In this document: positions 60,901 to 64,000 of the stretch, piece after piece
How positions within the stretch are numbered: position 1 is the stretch's first letter
How the letters are laid out: each line of letters starts with the position of its first letter
Source of the DNA: Sorangium cellulosum
GTDB taxonomy: Bacteria; Myxococcota_A; Polyangia; Polyangiales; Polyangiaceae
DNA length: 64,000 bases
Reading direction: 5' to 3'
NCBI RefSeq assembly: GCF_004135735.1
Contig: NZ_CP012670.1
Coordinates: 9,619,501-9,683,500, forward strand
The notes under the pieces: model-generated
Told to the model about the DNA's origin: nothing
What the model saw: the letters and a program-made list of their open reading frames with translations, nothing else
Database searches by the model: none
Program-made: the position numbers and the translations under genes

Positions 60901-63900
60901 CACTCGCCCTGCCGCAGGGCCGTGCAGGCCAGGTGAAGCGCGACCAGCGACGAGGAGCAGGCCGTGTCCACGGTCATCGCCGGGCCCCGCAGGCCCAGCA
61001 CATACGCCACCCGGCCCGAGATCACGCTGGCTGCGCTACCCGTGCCCCGGTACCCGTCCATGGACTCCAAACCGCCACCCTGCAGAGATCCGTAATCGGA
61101 GCCCATCGAGCCCAGATACACGCCGGTGGCGCTCCCGCTCACCTCCGAGGGACGCACCCCCGCCCGCTCCAGCGCCTCCCACGCCGTCTCCAGCACCAGC
61201 CGCTGCTGCGGATCCATCGACTGCGCCTCGCGCGGCGAGATGCCGAAGAACCCGGCATCGAACAGGTCGATGTCCCGCAGGAATCCCCCCTCCCGCGCGT
61301 AGCTCTTGCCCGCTGCCTCCGGATCGGGATCATAGACCGACAGCGCGTCCCACCGCCGCGGCAATCCCTCGATCGCGTCGCGCCCTTCCAGCAGCAGCTC
61401 CCAGTACTCCTCCGGGCTCTCGACGCCCCCCGGCAGCCGGCACGCCATCGACACGATCGCGATCGGCTCGTCCTCTTGCCCCTTCCGCCTCGATTTCGTC
61501 CGCGGCGCCGCGGTCTCCTGCCCCGAGAAGGCCTGCTTGAGGAGCAGCTCGGCGATCGCCCGCGGCGTCGGGTAGTCGAACGCCAGCGTCGCCGGCAGCT
61601 TCGTCTGCGCACGAGCGCTGAGCCGATTGCGAAGCTGCACGGCCATCAGCGAGTCGAGCCCAAGCTCCCTCAGCACCTGATCCGGCTGCACCGCCTTGCC
61701 GCGCGGCAGCCCCGCCACCAGCGCCACCTCGGTCCGCACCAGCTCGAGCAGCGCGTCCAGCCGCTCCGGCTCCCGCAGCGCCGACAGCCGCTCCCGGAGC
61801 GCCGAAGCCTCGTTGGACCCCGACGACGCCTTGCGCAGGGCCGGGCGCACGAGCGCCCGGAGCAGCGCGGGCGGCTCGCCCTCCGCCTCGATGGAGCGTT
61901 GCAGCCTGGCCAGGTCGAAGCGCACCGGCACGAGGATCGCTTCGGGGCGCGCCAGCGCCGCATCGAGCAGCGCCAGCCCCTCCTGAGCCGATATCGGCAC
62001 GAACCCCGCGCGCCGCATGCGCGAGACCTCGGCCTCGCCGAGGTGCGCTGTCATGCCCACGCCCGCCTGCGTCCAGAGACCCCAGGCGAGGCTCAGCCCC
62101 GGAAGCCCCTGGCCCCGGCGATGCGCCGCCAGCGCGTCCAGGAAGGCGTTGGCCGCGGCATAGTTGCTCTGGCCTGCGGTCCCGAGCGTCCCAGACGCCG
62201 ACGAGAAGAGCACGAACGACGCGAGTGACAGCTCCTGCGTCAGCTCGTGCAGGTGGAGCGACCCATCGAGCTTCGGCGCGAGCACCCGCGAGAGCCGCTC
62301 GGGCGTCTGGGCTGCGAGCACGCCGTCGTCGAGCACACCCGCGAGGTGCCATACCGCCGTCAGCGGGTGCTCCGGGGCGATGCCGGCCAGCACGCGGGCC
62401 ACCTCGGCCCGGTCGGACACATCGCAGGCTGCGATCGTCACGGTCTTGGCCCCGAGCTGCTCGAGCGACGCCAGCAGCTCCCGCGCGCCGGGCGCCTCCA
62501 GCCCGCGGCGCGAGGTCAGCACCAGGTGCCGCGCCCCGTGCTCGCGCACCAGATGCTCGGCGACCGCCTGGCCCAGCTCCCCCGTCCCACCGGTCACCAG
62601 CACCGTGCCGGCCGGGTCCAGCGGGCGGGCCGTCGCCTGCTCCTCCACCGGCTGCGCACGCACCAGGCGCGCTGCCCGCGCAGCGCCGTCCCGCAGCGCG
62701 AGCTCCGGCTCCGCCGTGGTCGCGAGCGCTCGCGCCAGCAGCTCGCCGTCGAGCGGCCCGGGGCCGACGTCGAGCAGGCGCAGCCGGCGGTCGGGGTGCT
62801 CGTTGCGGGCCGCGCGAACGAGCCCCCACAGCGGCGCGTGGACCAGGTCGTCGACCCTGTCGTCCGCGCCGGCCGCGACCGCGTTGCGGGTGACCCACAC
62901 GAGCTCTGTCGCCGCGAACCGGGGCTCCGACAGCCACGCTTGCAGCAGCGAGAGCGCCTGTCGCGTCGCCTCGTGCGCCGAGGTGCGCACTCCATCGTCA
63001 CCGAGCGTGGCCGTCGTCGCGTCGACCACCACGCGCACGGGCGCCGAGGTGCCCTGCTCGAGCTTGGCGAGCACGCCTTCAAGCGTCACGGCCGCCTCGG
63101 CCCCCAGCGGATCGGCCAAGGGCGATGGGCCGTCCGCCAGGCGGAGCACGACCTGGGCGCCGCTCGCCGGCGGCGGCTCCGCGAGGCCCACGGGCTGGAA
63201 CTCCACCCGGTACAGGTGCTGCCCGCCGGCCCGTGTCGCCGCCCGCAACTGCTCGGCGTTGGCGCGGCGCACCTGCAGTCCATTGACACGCACCACGGGC
63301 TCGCCGGCCGCGTCGGTCACGAACAGCCCGCCTGTGAGCTGCTGCGCGCCTTGCTCTTGCAGCTCGAACCTGACCCGAAGCTCGCTCGCCCCGGTGGCGT
63401 GCAGCTCCACGTCCGACCAGGCGAACGGCAACGACACCTCGTCCGGCGCTGCCCCCTCACCGAACGCCGCGACCATCGTGTGCAATGCGGCGTCCAGCAG
63501 GGCCGGATGCACGCCATACTCGTCGGCGCCGTCCGTCACGGCCTCGGGCAGCACCACCCGGCCATAGTAGGCGTTGCCTCGCCTCCACAGCTCGACCAGC
63601 CCGCGGAACGCCGGGCCATACTGTAGCCCGCGCTCGTGGAGCCGCTCGTAGAAGCCCGAGAGGTCCACCGCCTCGGCCCCCGGCACCGGCCACGTCCGGA
63701 GCTCGTCGGGCGCGTCGGTGTCAACGGCCACGTCGTCCGTCAGGATGCCTGTTGCGTGCTGCACCCACGGGGCGTCCTCGGGCGCCTCCTCGGGCTGGCT
63801 GTACAGCCCGAAGCCGCGCCGGCCCTGCGCGTCCGGCGCCTCGACCGAGAGCTGCACCCGGCGCGCCTCGGTCTCGCTCAGCACCAGCGGCTCGGCCAGG

Positions 63901-64000
63901 ATCAGCTCCGAGACCGCGCCGCCGCCCACCGCGCGCGCCGCCGACAGCGCTAGCTCCAGCATCCCCGTGCCGGGAAAGAGCACCTTGCCGAACACGGCAT
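45951..64000 (-). CDS. Type I modular polyketide synthase, 5' end outside the window
   Basis: At least 6014 aa; the reading frame is open through the window edge, so the start lies beyond 64000. Residues are counted from codon 63995. Order: end of module 1 (DH from its HxxxGxxxxP motif, KR, ACP), module 2 KS-AT-KR-ACP, module 3 KS-AT-DH-KR-ACP, module 4 KS-AT-DH-KR-ACP, then a C-terminal docking region (about 5935-6014, ending in the helix LTLQEIDSKLDAILEQ). ATs of modules 2 and 3 carry GHSIG/HAFH (malonyl); that of module 4 carries GHSQG/YASH (methylmalonyl). No ER domains and no loading module are visible. The docking end and four-base gene overlap indicate direct transfer to the terminal PKS. 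Confidence 0.95.
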   Translation of the reverse strand, partial: AVFGKVLFPGTGMLELALSAARAVGGGAVSELILAEPLVLSETEARRVQLSVEAPDAQGRRGFGLYSQPEEAPEDAPWVQHATGILTDDVAVDTDAPDELRTWPVPGAEAVDLSGFYERLHERGLQYGPAFRGLVELWRRGNAYYGRVVLPEAVTDGADEYGVHPALLDAALHTMVAAFGEGAAPDEVSLPFAWSDVELHATGASELRVRFELQEQGAQQLTGGLFVTDAAGEPVVRVNGLQVRRANAEQLRAATRAGGQHLYRVEFQPVGLAEPPPASGAQVVLRLADGPSPLADPLGAEAAVTLEGVLAKLEQGTSAPVRVVVDATTATLGDDGVRTSAHEATRQALSLLQAWLSEPRFAATELVWVTRNAVAAGADDRVDDLVHAPLWGLVRAARNEHPDRRLRLLDVGPGPLDGELLARALATTAEPELALRDGAARAARLVRAQPVEEQATARPLDPAGTVLVTGGTGELGQAVAEHLVREHGARHLVLTSRRGLEAPGARELLASLEQLGAKTVTIAACDVSDRAEVARVLAGIAPEHPLTAVWHLAGVLDDGVLAAQTPERLSRVLAPKLDGSLHLHELTQELSLASFVLFSSASGTLGTAGQSNYAAANAFLDALAAHRRGQGLPGLSLAWGLWTQAGVGMTAHLGEAEVSRMRRAGFVPISAQEGLALLDAALARPEAILVPVRFDLARLQRSIEAEGEPPALLRALVRPALRKASSGSNEASALRERLSALREPERLDALLELVRTEVALVAGLPRGKAVQPDQVLRELGLDSLMAVQLRNRLSARAQTKLPATLAFDYPTPRAIAELLLKQAFSGQETAAPRTKSRRKGQEDEPIAIVSMACRLPGGVESPEEYWELLLEGRDAIEGLPRRWDALSVYDPDPEAAGKSYAREGGFLRDIDLFDAGFFGISPREAQSMDPQQRLVLETAWEALERAGVRPSEVSGSATGVYLGSMGSDYGSLQGGGLESMDGYRGTGSAASVISGRVAYVLGLRGPAMTVDTACSSSLVALHLACTALRQGECDMALAGGVTVMSTPALFVEFSRLKGMAPDGRCKSFSAQADGAGWAEGCGVLVLKRLSDAQRDGDRVLAVVRGSAVNQDGRSQGFTAPNGPSQQRVIRQALSSCRLSPEDIDAVEAHGTGTSLGDPIEAGALAEVFGPGRAPERPVYLGSSKSNLGHAQAAAGVAGVMKMVLAMQHEVLPRTLHAEEPSPHVAWEGSGLSLLQQARPWPRGGRVRRAGVSSFGISGTNAHVLLEEAPPAKRPRVVIDMVPAQTPPVLPLVLSGRDEAALRAQAERWARWLERRPEHGWADVVSAAALTRVHLEARAAVLAGSAEEAAEGLRALAEGRAHQAVVQGAAARGGKLAVLFTGQGSQRPGMGKGLYEVYPVFRQALDAVCEALDAHLDQPLRAVMFAEAGSELGALLEQTSWTQPALFALEVALFRQWQAWGVQPSALAGHSIGELSAAHVSGMLSLSDAARLVCARGRLMQACEPGGVMVSIEASEAEVAPALAEFAGRVDIAALNGPRQTVISGDAEAVQALSARFDAMGRRTRRLRVSHAFHSAHMDSMLAAFEEEAERCELLAPRIPLVSHVDGAPADEAALRTPAYWVRQVRKAVRFADAMRSLQEQGVGSYLECGPDGVLAAMGAACLAEGAEGVFVASLRKDQEEARSLVTALGQLHVHGHALDWKQVLAGYPARHVDLPTYAFQRQRYWLDAPKPPVGAVGASASERALWEAVEEGKGEGVAELLALPDEVRGNVSPLLPYLAAWRHRNEAEAAVGSWLYGEAWRRDATAARGGVGLSGRWLLVAGAAAEGLAKQVTEVLGGAGAEVVRLEPSRDRARLAAALKAQEPVSGVVSLTALDEESAPYQTLTLAQALGDAGIGAPLWLLTQGAVAVDEADELTHPLQALVWGLGRVVALEHAGRWGGLVDVPAELDVGAAQRLRATLASQDDEDQVAIRRGGRFVRRLVRVRPQARKASWKVRGTVLVTGGVGGLGAHLARWLAERGAEHLVLTSRRGAEAPGAAELREELVGRGVRVTLAACDVSEREQVEALLAMVEQDEAPLRAVAHLAGVVRRTPLAELAPEQVADELGAKVGGAWHLHELLEGRELDAFVLYGSIAGLWGSGAQGAYSAANAALDALARHRRQKGLAATVLHWGPWAEGGMVNGEAEEHLRLRGVASMAPDKALACLELALRAGSTSVGVADVDWSRFVATFCAARRRPLLEGIEQVVQQLESSRTQAAGDSSLQEQVRSLPEAQRHRHVRDLIAAEAAAVLRVKDPGTLDPHRGLLDLGLDSLMAVELTRRLRERSGLAIPSTLVFDHPTLDAAARWLLEQLTPGRPQARESEVGESEVRAGIDASEPMAIVGVGLRMPGGARDLDGLWSLLAEERDTLRLIPPERFDVQALYDADPDAKGKTYVRHASLMEDVASFDASFFGISPREAEPMDPQQRLLLETAWNALEDAGVRADQLRGSDTGVFVGVAPSEYAHYRGASAKEDAYALTGTALSFSAGRVAYHLGLQGPAVSVDTACSSSLVALHLACEALRRGDCAMALAAGVQVIADPSGFVLLSRTRAVSADGRCKTFSEAADGYGRGEGVAVVVLMRLSDAQAQGKRVLGLVRGTAVNQDGASSGITAPNGTAQQKVLRAALGHAGLRPADIDVVECHGTGTSLGDPIEVQALGAVYGQGRDAERPLLLGAIKSNIGHLESASGLAGLCKVLAAFRHEALPATLHSAPRNTKIPWESLPVQVVDRLTPWPRRQDGQPRRAGVSSFGISGTNAHVILEEAPLAKPPRTVIEVTSWAPVLPLVLSGRDEAALRAQAARWARWLEGRPEHGWADVVSAAALTRVHFEARASVAAGSAEEAAEGLSALAEGRAHQAVVQGAAARDGKLAVLFTGQGSQRAGMGKGLYEAYPVFRQALDAVCEALDAHLDQPLRAVMFAGAGSELGALLEQTSWTQPALFALEVALFRQWQAWGVQPSALAGHSIGELSAAHVSGMLSLSDAARLVCARGRLMQACEPGGVMVSLEASEAEVAPALAEFAGRVDIAAINGPRQTVISGDAEAVLALSARFEVLGRRTRRLRVSHAFHSAHMDSMLAAFEEEAERCEFLAPQIPLVSHVDGAPADEAALRTPAYWVRQVRKAVRFADAMRSLHEQGVSSYLECGPDGVLAAMGAACLAEGAEGVFVASLRKDQEEARSLATAVGQLHVHGHELDWKQVLPNPAMRHVDLPTYAFQGQRYWLDAPKVGADVSAAGLRPAEHPLLGAATRLADSDGALFTSRLSLGEQPWLRDHAVYGNVLFPGTGMLELALAAARAVGSRAVSELVLAEPLVLSEAEARRVQLSVEAPDAQGRRGFGLYSQPEDAAHEASWVQHATGVLTDEAPVERAALDELRTWPVPGAEAVDLTGFYERLHDRGLQYGPAFQGLVELSRRDGTFYGRVVLPEAVAGDAEAYNIHPALLDAALHTMVAAFDGAGDDVSLPFAWSDVMLHASGASELRVRFELREQGAQQVTGALAITDAAGEPVASVAALQVRRATAEQVRAATRVGARHLYRVEFQPVALAEVSSTGAAQVVLGAFQGQAPLAEALGLEAISELDDVLARIERGQTPVRVIVDATSAGPSQQGLAASVHEAQGLAASVHEAQGLAASVHEATARALRLLQAWMSESRFEPIELVWVTRDAIGVDAGDSVEALAHAPLWGLVRSARSEHPERRLRLLDVDGLDAQLVRRALATTTEPELSLRGGAARAARLAQAPPADEVSAPARALDPEGTVLVTGGTGELGQALAAHLVREHGVRHLLLTSRRGLAAAGAPELVEALAALGAESVTVAACDASDRTELANALAAIAPDRPLTAVFHLAGVLDDGVLAAQTPERLSRVLAPKVDGALHLHELTQRLPLAAFVLFSSMAGTLGAAGQSNYAAANTFLDALAAHRRHRGLPAMSLAWGLWAQAGVGMTAHLGGAELSRLRRAGFIPMSEQQGLRLLDAALLRPEPVLVPVHFDLARLQRSADDSAELPALLRALVRPGLRKASSAAHKASALRERLSALHDAKRLDFLLDLVRSEIAAVLGLDRVEAVKPQQVLKELGLDSLLAVELRNRLSAQSQTTLPATLAFDYPTPRAIAELLLKQAFSELHDAAPRPRPQSGKQDDELIAIVSMACRLPGGIASPEEYWRLLSEGRDAIEVFPSRWDAFSVYDPDPEAVGKSYVREGGFLRDIDLFDAAFFGISPREAESMDPQQRLVLETAWEALERAGVRPASLSESATGVYLGWMGSDYGAMHGGDLEALNGYRGTGSAASVISGRIAYALGLQGPAITVDTACSSSLVTLHLACAALRQGECDLALTGGVTIMTTPASYVEFSRLKGLPRDGRCKSFSARADGAIWSEGCAMLVLKRLSDAQRDGDRVLAVVRGSAVNQDGRSQGLTAPNGPSQQRVIRQALSSCRLSPEDIDAVEAHGTGTSLGDPIEAGALAEVFGPGRAPERPVYLGSAKSNLGHAQAAAGVAGVMKMVLAMQHEELPKTLHAEEPSPHIAWEGSGLSLLQQARPWPRGGRVRRAGVSSFGISGTNAHVILEEAPALEPQPAPVNAGPLLASSALPLVLSGRDEAALRAQAERWARWLKERPGYRWADVVSAAALHRTHFEARAAVLAGSAEEAAEGLWALAEGRGHASVSVGKARALGKVVFVFPGQGSQWLGMGRALLEQSAAFAEAVEACDAALRRWTGWSVVAILRGEQGEEVPPFTRVDVVQPALFAMSVGLAAAWRSLGVEPAAVVGHSQGEVAAAVVAGALSLQDGARVVALRSQAVRKCTGKGGMVLVERPVSEVQGYIEPFGEALSIAAVNTASSTVVSGDARAIDELVGSLQAKEVFCRKVNVDYASHSAHMDELLPELASQLASLQPRPSTIPFYSTVTGALLRDDEALDGDYWCRNLRLPVRLDKALVELLADGHGVFVEVSAHPILAMPLTTACAEAQGVVVGSLQRGEGGLSQLGGTLGALHVQGYEVDWKRLFGGQDARHVELPTYAFQRQRYWLEASKARSDLSSAGLRTAEHPLLGAATRVADTDGYLFTGRLSLRERPWLRDHAVFGKVLFPGTGMLELALTAARAVGGGAVSELILAEPLVLSETEARRVQLSVEAPDAQGRRGFGLYSQPEEAPEDAPWAQHATGTLTDSAFDGASDDDALDELRTWPVPGAEAVDLSGFYERLHERGLQYGPAFRGLVELWRRGAAYYGRVMLPEAATDGAEVFGIHPALLDAVLHTMVAALAGGSGADEVSLPFAWSDVELHATGASELRVRFELQEQGAQQLTGGLFVTDAAGEPVVRVGGLQVRRANAEQLRAATRAGGQHLYRVEFQPVGLAEPPPASGAQVVLRLADGPSPLADALGAEAAVTLEGVLAKLEQGTSALERVVVDATAEGARNHSVISSAHEATRQALSLLQAWLSEPRFAATELVWVTRNAVAAGADDRVDDLVHAPLWGLVRAARNEHPDRRLRLLDVGPGALDGELLARALATTAEPELALRDGAARAARLVRAQPVEEQATARPLDPAGTVLVTGGTGELGQAVAEHLVREHGARHLVLTSRRGLEAPGARELLASLEQLGAETVTIAACDVSDRAEVARVLAGIAPEHPLTAVWHLAGVLDDGVLAAQTPERLSRVLAPKLDGSLHLHELTQELSLASFVLFSSASGTLGTAGQSNYAAANAFLDALAAHRRGQGLPGLSLAWGLWTQAGVGMTAHLGEAEVSRMRRAGFVPISAQEGLALLDAALARPEAILVPVRFDLARLQRSIEADGEPPALLRALVRPALRKASSATQKASALLERLSALPEPERLDALLELVRTEIALVVGLPRGEAVQPDQVLKDLGLDSRMAVELRNRLSDQAQTALPATLAFDYPTPQAIAKLLNGRLVPAASAQDASPADPEQMLKWVLKRISATQMHEAGLLQRLFLLAQTKGEPTSAVDGNGANGDLVHEEGDSLPQNLTLQEIDSKLDAILEQ
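45954..46193 (-). other. C-terminal docking region of the upstream PKS
   Basis: Residues about 5935-6014: helical segments (EQMLKWVLKRISATQMH, LLQRLFLLAQ), an acidic flexible linker, and a terminal helix LTLQEIDSKLDAILEQ. This is the layout of C-terminal docking domains that pair with the N-terminal coiled coil of the next synthase. Confidence 0.7.
46565..48110 (-). repeat. KR-ACP linker repeat block copy in module 4
   Basis: Nearly identical to 61860-63420 in module 1. One patch (about 47680-47720) instead matches module 6 exactly, which shows mosaic exchange. Confidence 0.8.
48400..50790 (-). repeat. KS-AT-DH repeat block copy in module 4
   Basis: Nearly identical to the blocks in modules 5 and 6. 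It diverges abruptly near 50790 inside the KS, where module 4 has its own sequence. Confidence 0.85.
52986..53079 (-). repeat. In-frame 30-nt triplication inside the module 3 KR region
   Basis: Units start at 52991, 53021 and 53051 and code for GLAASVHEAQ, GLAASVHEAQ and GLAASVHEAT. Sister modules have one copy of this segment (SSAHEATRQAL), so 20 residues have been added in the KR structural subdomain. Confidence 0.9.
54291..55545 (-). repeat. Malonyl-AT repeat block copy in module 3
   Basis: About 1255 bases nearly identical to 58887-60142 in module 2, covering the linker and whole malonyl-specific AT. Confidence 0.85.
56946..61466 (-). other. PKS module 2: KS-AT(malonyl)-KR(A-type)-ACP
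   Basis: KS C1013/H1148/H1188; AT S1469 with HAFH (malonyl); no DH; KR with TGGVGGLG (2001-2008), catalytic Y2144 and W2136 eight residues before it, with HLAGVVRRT in place of LDD, so A-type; ACP S2310. Predicted product: a free hydroxyl of the A-type (L) configuration. KR and ACP differ clearly in sequence from those of the other modules. Confidence 0.87.
58887..60142 (-). repeat. Malonyl-AT repeat block copy in module 2
   Basis: Partner of the block at 54291-55545. The two copies bracket the module 2 KR-ACP and the module 3 KS. Confidence 0.85.
61521..64000 (-). other. PKS module 1 (partial): DH-KR-ACP
   Basis: The window begins inside the DH motif (the His is just outside; GKVLFPGTG is visible), with D168 in HPALLDAAL. 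KR has TGGTGELG (468-475), LDD (555-557) and Y612; ACP S782. Its KS and AT lie beyond the window, so extender choice is unknown. Predicted product: a double bond. Confidence 0.82.
61860..63420 (-). repeat. KR-ACP linker repeat block copy in module 1
   Basis: Matches 46565-48110 in module 4 almost exactly, except for a patch at about 62980-63050 that is unique to this copy. Confidence 0.8.

Noticed and set aside
63900..64000. Treating codon 63995 as the PKS start
   Set aside because: It is a GTG inside the DH active-site motif; the frame continues past the window edge and the preceding domains must lie beyond it.

Overview
The window is about 70% or more G+C and looks like chromosomal DNA from a cellulolytic myxobacterium of the Sorangium/Polyangiales type. 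This rests on a family 6 cellulase lipoprotein, a GltJ-type gliding-motility protein, a Ser/Thr kinase with fused membrane helices, proteins with calcium-binding, RCC1 and DNRLRE repeats, a possible MYXO-CTERM anchor, a CYP110-like P450 and very large cis-AT type I polyketide synthase (PKS) genes. The species assignment is inference; no rRNA or tRNA gene was found.

Positions 1-24,800 hold mostly envelope and secreted proteins: an OmpA-like protein with TSP3 repeats overlapping a DUF11 surface protein; an ExeM-like nuclease lipoprotein; a 14-repeat RCC1 lipoprotein; a GltJ-like motility protein; a membrane protein with a zinc ribbon; an SdrD/Cys-rich repeat protein; a receiver-only response regulator; a solitary adenine-N6 methyltransferase of the Eco57I type; a DsbA-like lipoprotein; and the cellulase. 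The gaps between them are rich in tandem repeats, hairpins and palindromes.

Positions 24,800-30,400 hold a membrane metallophosphoesterase, a four-helix membrane protein with an alpha/beta-hydrolase lipoprotein directly downstream, and a convergent Ser/Thr kinase whose 3' end overlaps the hydrolase gene.

Positions 30,444-64,000 are the downstream end of a modular polyketide cluster. Two plus-strand genes (a CYP110-like P450 and an MDR-family enoyl/enone reductase) converge on a minus-strand series: a giant PKS gene (5' end beyond the window, here DH-KR-ACP / KS-AT-KR-ACP / KS-AT-DH-KR-ACP / KS-AT-DH-KR-ACP), then a PKS gene overlapping it by four bases (KS-AT-DH-KR-ACP / KS-AT-DH-KR-ACP-TE), then a second P450. 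From AT and KR signatures the predicted distal chain is a 2,4,6-trimethyl acid with C2=C3, a C5 ketone (the KR of that module has lost its catalytic Tyr), C6=C7 and C8=C9 double bonds and a C11 hydroxyl. The terminal release domain resembles a type II thioesterase. I cannot assign the cluster to a known compound. The PKS modules share near-identical blocks of 1-2.6 kb and show mosaic boundaries that suggest recent recombination or gene conversion.
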